NCBI GenBank assembly: GCA_026392465.1
Contig: JAPLCA010000038.1
Span: forward strand, 176,809 to 240,808
DNA: 64,000 bases
Source of the DNA: Propionibacteriales bacterium
GTDB lineage: Bacteria > Actinomycetota > Actinomycetes > Propionibacteriales > Nocardioidaceae
Reading direction: 5' to 3'
The notes under the pieces are model-generated. The model saw only the letters and a list, made by a program, of their open reading frames with translations, did no database searches and had not been told where the DNA came from. The translations under genes were made by a program, and so were the position numbers. Below are positions 1 to 8,389 of this stretch, piece by piece (within the stretch, counting starts at the first letter, position 1; every line of letters begins with the position of its first letter).

Positions 1-1125
1 ATCACCGGCATCTCGCAGTACCCCGAGCGCGATGGACGCTGGTACGACATCGACGTCCTTGACATGGACTTCCAGTCGCTGTCGCCGCTCGCGTGGCTGC
101 GGCTGCTGCGCGAGGCCCGGCGTCACGACGTCGTGCTGTGGGGCGGCGGGGAGATCCTCAAGGACTACACGAACAAGGCCGCCCTCTGGTACTGGGTGGT
201 CAAGATGACGCTGCTCTCGCTCGTCAACCGCAAGGTCGTGGGCGCGTTCCAGGGCATCGGCCCCACGCGGTCCGCGTCGAGCCGGCGGCTGATCGCCCTC
301 GTCGTCGGCCGCTGCCGCCGCTTCATCGTCCGCGACGACGAGTCGCGCGACAAGCTGCTCGGCTGGGGCGTCGACGCCGACCGGGTGCTCGCGGCGTCCG
401 ACCCGGCCGTGCTGCCGCGGCCCGAGCCGATGTCGGAGGAGCTGCGCGTCTCGCTCGTCGCCACCTACGGTCTCGCCGACGACTTCTTCGACGACGTCGT
501 CTGCATCGGCCCGCGCGACTGGTTCCACTACAAGCAGAGCGGCCTGCTGCCGTTCAAGTACCGCCAGGCGCTCCTGCGGCGGCTCGGCCGCGACGTCACG
601 GTCGGCGACGAGCGGCACGAGGCCTACCTCGCGTCGCTGCGCAGCACCGTCCGCGAGGTCGCCCAGGCCTCCGGCTCCCGGCTGCTGTTCCTGCCGATGC
701 ACATGGGGGAGGCCGACACCGCGCTCTGCCACGACCTCGCAGCCGCGGTCGGCGACCTGACCCGGACCTGCGTGCTCGACCAGGACGACCTGGGCCCGGC
801 CGAGCTGCGCTCGGTCATCTCCTCGGCCCGCGCCATGGTCGGCTTCCGCCTGCACTCGAACATCATCGCCATCAGCTCCGGCGTACCGTCGATCAACGTG
901 TACTACGTCGACAAGGGCCGGGTCTTCTTCGACCAGGTGGGCATGAGCCGCTACGCGCTCCCGATCGAGGACGCGCTCGAGGACGGCTTCGGCGCGCGGG
1001 TCGGTGGTCTGCTGACCACGCTGCTGGCGGAGTCCGACGAGGTGCGGGCGTCCCTGGAGGAGGCGACCGCGGCCCAGCGTGCGTCGGTCGCCGCGGCCTA
1101 CGACGAGGCGCTCCGTGTCCTCTAG
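1..1125 (+). CDS. Polysaccharide pyruvyl transferase family protein (5' partial)
   Basis: The reading frame is open from base 1, so the gene starts upstream of the window; the ATG at 64 is internal. The visible 375 codons resemble the polysaccharide pyruvyl transferase family (PF04230), which adds pyruvate ketals to surface glycans or acts as a related glycan-modifying enzyme. Family-like features are the early GGGEILKDY segment and the late GFRLHSNIIAI segment followed by a short VPSINVYY strand. No membrane segment is seen, so it is probably cytosolic. The stop overlaps the GTG of the next gene by 11 bases, implying a co-transcribed polymer-assembly operon. Substrate cannot be told from sequence. 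Confidence 0.75.
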   Translation: MTGISQYPERDGRWYDIDVLDMDFQSLSPLAWLRLLREARRHDVVLWGGGEILKDYTNKAALWYWVVKMTLLSLVNRKVVGAFQGIGPTRSASSRRLIALVVGRCRRFIVRDDESRDKLLGWGVDADRVLAASDPAVLPRPEPMSEELRVSLVATYGLADDFFDDVVCIGPRDWFHYKQSGLLPFKYRQALLRRLGRDVTVGDERHEAYLASLRSTVREVAQASGSRLLFLPMHMGEADTALCHDLAAAVGDLTRTCVLDQDDLGPAELRSVISSARAMVGFRLHSNIIAISSGVPSINVYYVDKGRVFFDQVGMSRYALPIEDALEDGFGARVGGLLTTLLAESDEVRASLEEATAAQRASVAAAYDEALRVL

Positions 1126-2086
1126 GGTCCGCCTCGCGCTCGTCACGACGTTCATCGTCCTGGTCGTCGTCTTCTTCGCGCTCTACCTGCACGACCTCGA
1201 CTGGTCGGTGCTGGGCGACCTGACGTTCACGTGGTGGCTCGTCGTGCTCGCCTCGCTCGTCTCGCTCGCGTTCCGGTTCTGGGGCGTGATGATCTGGGCC
1301 CTCATCCTCCGGGACCTCGGCGCCCCGCGGCTCCCACGGTTCCCGGTGCTGGCCGACATCTACGCGAAGGCGTGGATGGGCCGCTACATCCCGGGCACGG
1401 TCGCGTGGATCGGCGGCAAGATCTACCTGGCCAGCCAGCAGGGCATCGCGAAGAGCCGGCTCGCCGTCTCCTCGCTGCTCGAGGCGGGCATGCAGATCGT
1501 GGCGTCCATGTTCGTCGCCCTGCTGATCCTGGGCCTCGACCCGCGGCTGGACGTCATCTCCACCACGATGAAGGCGTTCATGGTGGGCCTGGCGCTCGCC
1601 ATGCTGCTCATCCTCGTGCCGCCGGTCTTCAACCGCGCCACGCGGTTCGCCTTCCGGCTGATCAAGCGCGAGTCGGCGCTCGCGGAGGTCCGCACGAACG
1701 CGACCGCCACGATCCGCTCGTTCGTGCTCTACAGCATCGGCACGGTGCTGGCGGGCAGCAGCTACTTCTTCCTCACCAAGGCGATGTACCCGCAGATCAA
1801 CGCGGCCGACGACTTCTGGTTCATCGTCGGCGCGTTCACGCTCGCCGGCGCGCTCGGCATGGCGACCCCGCTGCTGCCCAGCGGCATCGGCGTGCGCGAC
1901 GGCGTCCAGCTGGTGCTGCTCACGCTCATCATGCCCGGCGAGTTCGCGCTCGCGATCACCGTGGCGAGCCGGCTGTGGTCGGCCCTGGTCGACCTGCTGT
2001 TCCTCGGCACGGCCGTCCTCGGCCGCAAGGTCCTCGCCCGGCACGACACCGTGCCCGGCCCGGTCACCCCGCCGCCCGCGGGCTGA
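1115..2086 (+). CDS. Flippase-like / lysylphosphatidylglycerol synthase TM-domain protein
   Basis: A 323-residue polytopic membrane protein with about eight hydrophobic segments, matching the lysylphosphatidylglycerol synthetase transmembrane (UPF0104, PF03706) family. The late SGIGVRDGVQL motif is typical of that family. There is no C-terminal aminoacyl-transferase domain, so it is not a full MprF. Members next to glycan genes are usually thought to move lipid-linked material or interact with it. The GTG at 1115 is preferred over the upstream in-frame ATG at 1079 because it gives a normal N-terminus directly before the first membrane helix and a short overlap with the preceding gene. Export of the neighbouring polymer is inference. 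Confidence 0.75.
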   Translation: MSSRVRLALVTTFIVLVVVFFALYLHDLDWSVLGDLTFTWWLVVLASLVSLAFRFWGVMIWALILRDLGAPRLPRFPVLADIYAKAWMGRYIPGTVAWIGGKIYLASQQGIAKSRLAVSSLLEAGMQIVASMFVALLILGLDPRLDVISTTMKAFMVGLALAMLLILVPPVFNRATRFAFRLIKRESALAEVRTNATATIRSFVLYSIGTVLAGSSYFFLTKAMYPQINAADDFWFIVGAFTLAGALGMATPLLPSGIGVRDGVQLVLLTLIMPGEFALAITVASRLWSALVDLLFLGTAVLGRKVLARHDTVPGPVTPPPAG

Positions 2087-2101
2087 CCCGCGACACGACG
2101 C

Positions 2102-2129
2102 GCCCGCGGCGGCCGGGACCGCTGCGGGC
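2102..2129. terminator. Bidirectional terminator hairpin
   Basis: An 11-bp GC stem (one G·U pair) with a 6-base loop lies in the 51-base gap between two convergent genes. No U-tract follows on either side, so termination strength is uncertain. Confidence 0.5.
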
Positions 2130-2137
2130 GACCGGGC

Positions 2138-4048
2138 TCAGCCCCGGTCGCGGCTGGTGCCGAAGGTGTCCTTCCAGGCCTCGGCCGACGTGACCTCGGG
2201 CAGCGCCTCGCGGTACTCGCGCGCCAGCCGGTCCCAGTTCTTGCGCAGCTCGGCGTGCAGGCGACGGCTCTCGCGCCACAGGCGCCGGAACGTCGTCCGG
2301 TCGCGGCGGTACAGCGACTGTCCACGTCCGTCGGCGCTGGAGATCAGGGCCGAGTCGTAGGCCGGCACGCGCCACCACGTGGCGTCGCCCTTGGCCAGCT
2401 CGACCTGGGGACGCTCGACGTTGCCCTGGGGGACCTCGGTGCGCCAGTGCCGCGACGCCGCCTTCGCCGTGAACAGCGCCAGACGGGCTCCGCGCGGCTC
2501 GCGGTCGAACTTCGGCGGGAAGACGCGCTTGCCCTCCCAGGTGTCGGGCAGCTGCTCGGGATCGCTGATGACCTGCGTCTCGACGAAGTCGCGCGTGGCC
2601 GCGCGCAGCTCGGGCATCGTGCCGGCCATGGTCGGGTGCAGGTGGCTCGGACCCTTCAGCAGGTCGCGGATGGCGCGGTGCCGCAGCGTCGCGGCGTAGT
2701 ACTGCATCGTCAGCAGGTGCTTGAGGTCGATGCGGCCCGAGTTGCTCAGCAGCTTGCCGCCGCCCGGGTGCGGCGAGTGCAGCAGACCGGTGAGGAGGCG
2801 GTTGCGGGCGTGGTAGTACGCCTGCCAGTCCTGCGAGTCGTCCTTGTCGACCCACGAGACGTGCCACAGGGCGCTGCCCGGCAGGGAGACGGTGCGGTAG
2901 CCGTGCTCGCGGGCGCGCAGGGCGTACTCGGCGTCGTCCCACTTGATGAAGACCGGGAGGGACAGGCCGATCTCGCGGATCACCTGGGTGGGGATCATGC
3001 ACATCCACCAGCCGTTGTAGTCCGGGTCGAGCCGCTGGTGCATCCACGGCGTCTGCCGCAGGTTGGCGCGCCGGAAGTCGTGGCGCATCTGCTCGGGTAG
3101 CGCCGAGCGCCACATGAAGTAGTAGGTGTCGACCGTCTCCGACAGCGCGTGCAGGATCGGCTTGTCCAGCAGGTCGAACATGTGGCTGCCGACGATGGTG
3201 GGGGTGCGGCAGAAGCGCGAGAACTGCACCGAGCGCCGGATGCTCTCCGGCTCCACCTGGACGTCGTCGTCGAGCAGCAGCAGGAAGTCGCTGCGACCGG
3301 CGTCGACGGTCTCCAGCATCGCCCGGGAGAAGCCGCCCGACCCGCCGAGGTTCGGCTGGTCGACGATCTGCAGCTGGTCGCCCAGAGCAGCGGCGACGTC
3401 GGGGAAGCCCGGCTGGTCGGCGACCTTCTGGTCGCCCTGGTCGACGACGTAGACGACGTCGACCTCGCGCAGCACCTCGGGCTGGTCGGCGAGCGTGCGC
3501 AGCGTCGCGACGCAGTAGTCGGGCTTGTTGAAGGTCGTGATGCCCAGCGACGTGTTGCCGGTCCGCACGGGCTCGTCCTCGGTGCTCCAGTCGCCGCCCT
3601 CGATCACCACCGGCTCGTCGCCGGCGACGATGTCGAACCAGTACCAGCCGCCGTCGCCGAAGTTGCGGATCGGCAGGTCGAAGACGCTCTCGGTCAGACC
3701 GCTCAGGTCGTTGGTGGCCACCCGCTGCTGCACGCCCTGCGCGTTCGAGCGGTAGACGATGATGCTGCCCTCGCCCTGGGTGCGCACCGTCAGGCGGACC
3801 GAGCCGACGACGGTCCAGCGCTGCCAGTACGCCGCCGGGAACGCGTTGAAGTAGCTGGCGAAGGACACCCGGCGCGACGTGCGGACCCGGAAGCGGTCGC
3901 GGCCGAGGATGTCGTTCGCGTGCGCGTCGTCGCTCACGCGCAGCGGCCTGCCTCGGACGGCGGTCCAGACCTCGGGGTCGGCGTAGAGCGGCAGGATGTC
4001 GGGATCCCGCTCGAGGGGGAAGAGGACGCGCTGCAGCAGGTGGGGCAT
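2138..4048 (-). CDS. glfT2: Galactofuranosyltransferase GlfT2-like
   Basis: 636 residues, the usual GlfT2 length (mycobacterial GlfT2 is 637). Known GlfT2 polymerises galactan by alternating beta-1,5 and beta-1,6 galactofuranose transfer from UDP-Galf at the inner membrane face. Visible features are an N-terminal beta-sandwich region (about 1-160), a GT-A fold with the DDD metal motif at about 260-262, the WDDAEY motif at 370-375 and a metal-site His near 396 in SALWHVSW, close to the published mycobacterial positions. The C-terminal helical region (about 430-636) is present. A minus-strand TAGGCT (4112-4117) about 64 bases upstream is a plausible -10. It is divergent from the cytidylyltransferase gene and points to a galactofuranan-containing wall polymer. 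Confidence 0.88.
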   Translation of the reverse strand: MPHLLQRVLFPLERDPDILPLYADPEVWTAVRGRPLRVSDDAHANDILGRDRFRVRTSRRVSFASYFNAFPAAYWQRWTVVGSVRLTVRTQGEGSIIVYRSNAQGVQQRVATNDLSGLTESVFDLPIRNFGDGGWYWFDIVAGDEPVVIEGGDWSTEDEPVRTGNTSLGITTFNKPDYCVATLRTLADQPEVLREVDVVYVVDQGDQKVADQPGFPDVAAALGDQLQIVDQPNLGGSGGFSRAMLETVDAGRSDFLLLLDDDVQVEPESIRRSVQFSRFCRTPTIVGSHMFDLLDKPILHALSETVDTYYFMWRSALPEQMRHDFRRANLRQTPWMHQRLDPDYNGWWMCMIPTQVIREIGLSLPVFIKWDDAEYALRAREHGYRTVSLPGSALWHVSWVDKDDSQDWQAYYHARNRLLTGLLHSPHPGGGKLLSNSGRIDLKHLLTMQYYAATLRHRAIRDLLKGPSHLHPTMAGTMPELRAATRDFVETQVISDPEQLPDTWEGKRVFPPKFDREPRGARLALFTAKAASRHWRTEVPQGNVERPQVELAKGDATWWRVPAYDSALISSADGRGQSLYRRDRTTFRRLWRESRRLHAELRKNWDRLAREYREALPEVTSAEAWKDTFGTSRDRG

Positions 4049-4135
4049 AGGTCAGGGGTCTCCGAGATCGACGGTCCGCGGCCGGGCGACGGGCGGCGGC
4101 ATGCGCGTCCGAGCCTAATACGCCGACCGCTGCGC

Positions 4136-4141
4136 TACGCT
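4136..4141 (+). promoter_or_regulatory. -10 hexamer of a likely leaderless promoter (cytidylyltransferase)
   Basis: TACGCT ends 7 bases before the GTG at 4149, so transcription would begin at or beside the start codon. No Shine-Dalgarno sequence lies between. Confidence 0.55.
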
Positions 4142-4148
4142 CACCGGC

Positions 4149-4853
4149 GTGGCAGAGCGTCGGACGTGGGCGATCGTGCTCGCCGGCGGGCTCGGTCTGA
4201 GGGTCGGTGCCGACCGGCCGAAGCAGCTGCTCGACCTCGCCGGACGCAGCGTCCTGCAGCGCAGCGTGGCCGCGCTGCGCGACCACCCCGCGGTCGACGA
4301 CGTCGTCCTGGTCGCGCCCGTCGCGTGGCGCGCCGCCGTCGAGGAGCACGTCGGGCCCGGTCTGCGGGTCGTCGACGGGGGACGCGAGCGGCACGACAGC
4401 ACCCGGGCGGGTCTCGCGGCCCTCCGCGACGCCGGGGCCGCCCCCGGCGACCGGGTCCTGGTGCACGACGCGGCCCGGCCGCTCGTGAGCGCCCGCATCG
4501 TCACCGACGTGGTGCGCACGCTCGACGAGCACGACGTCGTCGCCGTGCTCGTCCCGACACCCGACACGATCGTGCAGGTCGACCCGACGACGGGGCTGCC
4601 GACCGCTCCGCTCCCGCGCGCGACGCTGCGTCGCCACCAGACGCCGCAGGGGTTCACCGTGCGGGTGCTGGACGAGGCGCACCGCAGGGCGTCCGCCGAC
4701 CCGACCGTGCAGGTCACCGACGACTGCACGCTGGCGATCGCGCTCGTCCCCGACGTGCGCGTCGGCGTCGTCGAGGGGGACCCGGAGAACCTCAAGATCA
4801 CCGACGCGACGGACCTCGTCGTCGCCCGCGCGCTGCTGGCCGCGCGCCTCTAG
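4149..4853 (+). CDS. IspD/TarI-family cytidylyltransferase
   Basis: 234 residues with the family's nucleotide-binding N-terminus (AGGLGLRVGADRPKQ, about residues 10-25), the DAARPLV segment in the middle and a C-terminal LKIT near residue 215. The family transfers CMP from CTP either to 2-C-methyl-erythritol 4-phosphate (IspD, isoprenoid MEP pathway) or to ribitol/other polyol phosphates (TarI, teichoic acid). The sequence motifs fit both. An ispF partner is not adjacent, while galactofuranosyltransferases flank the gene on both sides, which leans toward a wall-polymer role without excluding IspD. GTG start chosen from the -10 hexamer 7 bases upstream. Confidence 0.75.
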   Translation: MAERRTWAIVLAGGLGLRVGADRPKQLLDLAGRSVLQRSVAALRDHPAVDDVVLVAPVAWRAAVEEHVGPGLRVVDGGRERHDSTRAGLAALRDAGAAPGDRVLVHDAARPLVSARIVTDVVRTLDEHDVVAVLVPTPDTIVQVDPTTGLPTAPLPRATLRRHQTPQGFTVRVLDEAHRRASADPTVQVTDDCTLAIALVPDVRVGVVEGDPENLKITDATDLVVARALLAARL

Positions 4854-4874
4854 CCGGGACCCGCTGCCCGACGG

Positions 4875-5855
4875 TCAGGTCGGCGGAGGCGGCACCTCAG
4901 CCGGGTCCATCGGCCTCCAGGTGCGGTCGCGCCAGATGCGACGCGACGCCCGCGCCCCCCGCACGAGGTCGCCCACGCCGTGCAGCGTGTGCTGGACGAC
5001 CACCAGCCGGAAGACCTCCTTGGCGAAGGTCAGCAGCGTGCCGAGGGCGAAGCCGACCCGGTGCAGCTGCCCGTGGTCGGCGAAGTAGCGGCCCACGTAC
5101 GCGCGGTTGCGCATGACGTGGAAGCGGAACAGAGGGCTGCCGTCGTTGAGGTGCCGCACGCCCAGGTTCACCTGCTGCTGCTCGCGCTTGCGCTGCAGGA
5201 CGAACGCGTCCATGTAGACGACCTCGGTGTGCTGGGCCGCGAGCCACGCGTACGCGGCGTCGTCCCAGGTGATGAAGAACCGGGGGTCCGGCAGGCCGAT
5301 CGTGCGCACGACGTCGGCGTGGATCAGCATGCCCTCGAACGTGCCCGAGTTCGTGATCGCGTAGCCCTCGTCGTCGAACGTGCGCCGGAAGCCGTACGGC
5401 AGCGGCACGCCGAGGAACTGGTTGAACTTGGCCTGCCAGTAGAACGGCGAGCCGTCGAAGTCGTAGCGCCGGCCGTGGATCACGCGGAACCGCTCCATCG
5501 CCGGCGCGAACCGTTCCAGCGCCTCGGGCAGGATCTCGACGTCGTCGTCCATGAGCCACACCCACTCCGCGCCCAGCTCGAGCGCCGTGCGCGTGCCCTC
5601 GCAGAACCCCCCGGACCCGCCCGTGTTGGTGTCGAGGCGGCGGTCGACGAGGACGCCCTCGGGGAACCAGCCGGCGGCCTCGGCGACGACGTCGGGCGTG
5701 TCGTCGGTGCTGGCGTTGTCGACGACCACGATGCGCCACGGCGGCACGGTGAGCGCGGTGGCGCTGCGCAGCAGGTCGGCCAGGTACGTCGACCTGTTGT
5801 AGGTGACGATGACGATGGCCAGCCGGGCGGCAGGCGAGGCGGGGACGTCGGACAT
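4875..5855 (-). CDS. GT2 family glycosyltransferase, GlfT1-like
   Basis: 326 residues with a GT-A fold: VIVTYNR near residue 15, VVVDNASTDDT at 44-53, the metal-binding LMDDDVEI around 101-108 and WDDAAYAW near 197. Length and motifs resemble GlfT1 (Rv3782-type), which adds the first galactofuranose units before GlfT2 extends the chain. Proximity to glfT2 supports that assignment. Translation is taken to start at the ATG ending at 5855, not at upstream in-frame codons, because the protein then begins just before the fold and a minus-strand TAGTCT lies 7 bases upstream. Convergent with the cytidylyltransferase, 21 bases apart. Confidence 0.75.
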   Translation of the reverse strand: MSDVPASPAARLAIVIVTYNRSTYLADLLRSATALTVPPWRIVVVDNASTDDTPDVVAEAAGWFPEGVLVDRRLDTNTGGSGGFCEGTRTALELGAEWVWLMDDDVEILPEALERFAPAMERFRVIHGRRYDFDGSPFYWQAKFNQFLGVPLPYGFRRTFDDEGYAITNSGTFEGMLIHADVVRTIGLPDPRFFITWDDAAYAWLAAQHTEVVYMDAFVLQRKREQQQVNLGVRHLNDGSPLFRFHVMRNRAYVGRYFADHGQLHRVGFALGTLLTFAKEVFRLVVVQHTLHGVGDLVRGARASRRIWRDRTWRPMDPAEVPPPPT

Positions 5856-5862
5856 CCGCGTC

Positions 5863-5868
5863 AGACTA
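5863..5868 (-). promoter_or_regulatory. -10 hexamer of a likely leaderless promoter (GlfT1-like gene)
   Basis: Minus-strand TAGTCT, 7 bases before the ATG at 5855. It faces away from the trkH-type promoter at 5905-5910, giving a compact divergent promoter pair. Confidence 0.5.
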
Positions 5869-5904
5869 TCGGCCGATCCGGGCCAGGTGGCCGGGTGGGG
5901 CAGG

Positions 5905-5910
5905 TACCGT
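5905..5910 (+). promoter_or_regulatory. -10 hexamer of a likely leaderless promoter (TrkH-type gene)
   Basis: TACCGT lies 6 bases before the GTG at 5917. This favours 5917 over the upstream in-frame ATG at 5803, which would place about 38 extra residues of non-membrane sequence before the first helix. Confidence 0.55.
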
Positions 5911-5916
5911 CGTCCC

Positions 5917-7263
5917 GTGCCCCGACCGAGGATCCCGGCTGCCATCGCGCACCCCGTGCGTCTGCTGCCCCTCACGTTCTTCGCCCTGGTCGTGCTCGGC
6001 ACCTTCCTGCTGCTCCTGCCCGTCGCGCGCAGCGCCGAGGGTCGGGCCGACGTCGTGGACGCCTTCTTCACGTCCGCGTCGGCGGTGACGGTCACCGGGC
6101 TGGCCAGCGTCGACACCTCGACCTACTGGAGCCCGACCGGCCAGGCGATCATCCTCGTCCTCGTCGAGATCGGCGGCCTCGGCATCGTCGCGCTCGCCAC
6201 GGTGCTGGGGCTGTTCATCGGTGGCCGCCTCGGCCTGCGGACGCGGCTCGTCGCCCAGGCCGACATGCACGTCGTCAACATCGGCGAGGTACGGCCCCTG
6301 TTCCGTCGCGTGGCCGTGACGATGTTCGGGTTCCAGGCCGTCATCGCGGCCATCCTCACGACGCGGTACCGGCTCGCCTACTTCGACGACCTCCCGACCG
6401 CGCTCTGGCACGGCGTGTTTGACTCGGTGATGGCCTTCAACAACGCCGGGTTCTCGCTCAACAGCGACAGCCTGGTCGGCTACGCCGGCGACGGCCTCAT
6501 CATCATCCCCATCTGCGTCGCGGTGTTCATCGGCGCGATGGGCTTCCCGGTGCTGGCCGAGCTGTTCAAGGAGTGGCGCACGCCCGACCGCTGGACGATC
6601 CACACCCGGCTGACGGTGTGGGGCTCCCTGGGGCTGCTCGTCTTCGGTGCGCTCACCTTCCTGGCGCTGGAGTGGGCGAACCCCGACACCCTCGGGCCGA
6701 TGTCGGTGCACGACAAGCTCGTGACCGGCGTCGAGGGCGGCATCATGCCGCGGTCCGGCGGTCTCAACAGCTTCGACTGGGGCGCGGTGTCGGGGGAGAC
6801 CCTCGCCATCGGCACCATCCTCATGTTCATCGGTGGCGGCAGCGCCAGCACCGCAGGCGGCATCAAGGTGACCACGTTCCTGCTGCTCGCGTTCGTCATC
6901 CTCGCGGAGCTGCGCGGCGACCCCGAGGTCACGGTCGGCAACCGGTCGGTCGGCCCCGCCGTGGTGCGCACGGCGCTCAGCATCGCGCTGCTCTCGGTGA
7001 TGCTCGTGACGTCGATGACGCTGCTCATCATGATCCTGACCGACTTCCCGTTCGACGAGGTGCTGTTCGAGACGACGTCGGCGTTCGCCACGGTCGGGCT
7101 GAGCACCGGACTGACCCCGCAGCTCCCCGACAGCGCCAAGCTGGTGCTCGCCGTCTTGATGTTCATCGGCCGAGTGGGCACGATTGCGGCGGCGTCGGCG
7201 TTCGTCCTGAGACGGCGTGCACCGCGCTACCACCTTCCCGAGGAGCAACCGATCATTGGCTAA
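5917..7263 (+). CDS. TrkH/KtrB family potassium uptake membrane subunit
   Basis: 448-residue membrane protein of the Trk/Ktr K+ translocation family, in the inner membrane. Selectivity-filter-like loops with the key glycines are visible: SAVTVTGLAS near 55, FNNAGFSL near 180, and later GGSASTAGGIKVTT near 310 and SAFATVGLSTG near 390. The length (about 450) is closer to KtrB than to enteric TrkH. The last codons overlap the next gene, which encodes the cytosolic regulatory subunit, by 8 bases. The pair should form a gated K+ uptake system used in osmotic and membrane-potential homeostasis. Confidence 0.9.
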   Translation: MPRPRIPAAIAHPVRLLPLTFFALVVLGTFLLLLPVARSAEGRADVVDAFFTSASAVTVTGLASVDTSTYWSPTGQAIILVLVEIGGLGIVALATVLGLFIGGRLGLRTRLVAQADMHVVNIGEVRPLFRRVAVTMFGFQAVIAAILTTRYRLAYFDDLPTALWHGVFDSVMAFNNAGFSLNSDSLVGYAGDGLIIIPICVAVFIGAMGFPVLAELFKEWRTPDRWTIHTRLTVWGSLGLLVFGALTFLALEWANPDTLGPMSVHDKLVTGVEGGIMPRSGGLNSFDWGAVSGETLAIGTILMFIGGGSASTAGGIKVTTFLLLAFVILAELRGDPEVTVGNRSVGPAVVRTALSIALLSVMLVTSMTLLIMILTDFPFDEVLFETTSAFATVGLSTGLTPQLPDSAKLVLAVLMFIGRVGTIAAASAFVLRRRAPRYHLPEEQPIIG

Positions 7264-7930
7264 GAAGAAGGACACCGCACCCAACGCGCCCGTCATCGTC
7301 CTCGGGCTGGGCCGCTTCGGCACCGCCGTGGCGCGCTCCCTCGTGCACCTGGGGCACGACGTCCTGGCCGTCGACGAGCGCCCGGAGATCGTGCAGCGCT
7401 ACGCCAGCGACTTCACGCACGTCGTCGCCGCCGACACGACCGACACGGAGGCGCTGCGCCAGATCGGCGCCGAGCAGTTCGAGGTGGCCGTCGTCGGGAT
7501 CGGCACCGACATCGAGGCGAGCGTGCTGACGGTCCTCGGCCTGCTCGACCTCGGCGTCAAGGAGGTGTGGGCCAAGGCGATCAGCGGCAAGCACGCCGCC
7601 ATCCTCGAGCGCGTCGGCGCCACCCACGTCATCCGACCCGAGTCGCAGATGGGCAAGCGCGTCGCCCACCTCGTCACCGGCACCATGACCGACTTCATCG
7701 AGTTCGACGACGGCTTCGCCATCGCCCGCACCCGCGCACCCGAGTGCACCGTCGACCGCACCCTCACCGACTCCGACGTGCGCCGCAAGTACGGCGTCAC
7801 CATCGTCGGCGTGAAGACCCGCGGCCAGGACTTCACCTACGCCCAGGCCGACACCTTCGTCACCACCGGCGACGAGCTGATCGTCTCCGGCCCCACCTCC
7901 AAGGTCGAGGAGTACTGCGCGCTGGGGTGA
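7256..7930 (+). CDS. TrkA/KtrA family potassium uptake regulatory subunit
   Basis: 224 residues, with an RCK_N Rossmann domain (VIVLGLGRFGTAVA near residues 13-26 and the acidic DER ending the second strand) followed by an RCK_C domain from about residue 135. Such subunits form octameric rings that gate KtrB/TrkH in response to nucleotides. The proposed start is a TTG at 7256 that overlaps the upstream stop by 8 bases; no ATG or GTG gives a sensible N-terminus, since the ATG at 7217 lies inside the upstream gene. The overlap suggests translational coupling. Confidence 0.88.
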   Translation: MAKKKDTAPNAPVIVLGLGRFGTAVARSLVHLGHDVLAVDERPEIVQRYASDFTHVVAADTTDTEALRQIGAEQFEVAVVGIGTDIEASVLTVLGLLDLGVKEVWAKAISGKHAAILERVGATHVIRPESQMGKRVAHLVTGTMTDFIEFDDGFAIARTRAPECTVDRTLTDSDVRRKYGVTIVGVKTRGQDFTYAQADTFVTTGDELIVSGPTSKVEEYCALG

Positions 7931-8178
7931 GGGGCTGCTGCTCCGTCGTCCTGCGGCTGCGCTGGCGTGGCTTGTCTCTCGGGTAGGGCTGCGCTGGCGC
8001 GGCTTCTCGTTCGGGTGGGGCTGCGCTGGCGCCGCTTCTCGTCGACCTGCGCTCCGAAAGGGCCTCGACCGGGCGGCTGGCGGGCCGGTGGGCTGGGTTC
8101 TCGGGCTGTGGCCCGCACTGGACCCAAGATTCTGCATGTGTGCGTGGCTGGCCCAAGATTCTGCGTTTGCGCGTGCCG

Positions 8179-8228
8179 GCGGTGGATCTGCCACCTTCTG
8201 AGCGCTGTTCAGGTGGCAGATCCACCGC
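8179..8228. repeat. Hairpin 1 of the nested palindrome
   Basis: Perfect 18-bp stem (8179-8196 with 8211-8228) and a 14-base loop. Both arms are identical in the second copy (63655-63672, 63687-63704); only one loop base differs. Confidence 0.9.
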
Positions 8229-8249
8229 TGAGCGGGCGAGGGGTGTGAA

Positions 8250-8291
8250 GATTCTTCTTTCTCGTGGAACGGTCCACGAGAAAGAAGAATC
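8250..8291. repeat. Central hairpin 2 of the nested palindrome
   Basis: Perfect 19-bp stem (8250-8268 with 8273-8291) and loop ACGG, at the symmetry centre of the element. In the other copy (63724-63771) the stem is 22 bp with the same loop, and one T-A pair has become C-G through changes on both arms. Confidence 0.9.
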
Positions 8292-8355
8292 CTTCGTCTC
8301 CCCAACGCAAAGGGCATCCAAGATTCTGCATTCGCGCGAGTGAGGTCGAACGCTT

Positions 8356-8389
8356 CTGCGTTTGCTACGGGATCCCGTAGCAAACGCAG
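8356..8389. repeat. Perfect 34-base palindrome (hairpin 3) of the nested element
   Basis: Two 17-base arms meet at GGGATCCC with no loop. The corresponding site in the second copy (63833-63866) is degenerate on its left arm and is the place where an IS30-type element begins. Confidence 0.88.

Noticed and set aside
893..2044. 383-codon minus-strand frame over the flippase-like gene, and similar shadows such as 2064-4682
   Set aside because: They lie antisense to clearly conserved proteins and are rich in Arg, Gly and Pro with no family resemblance.
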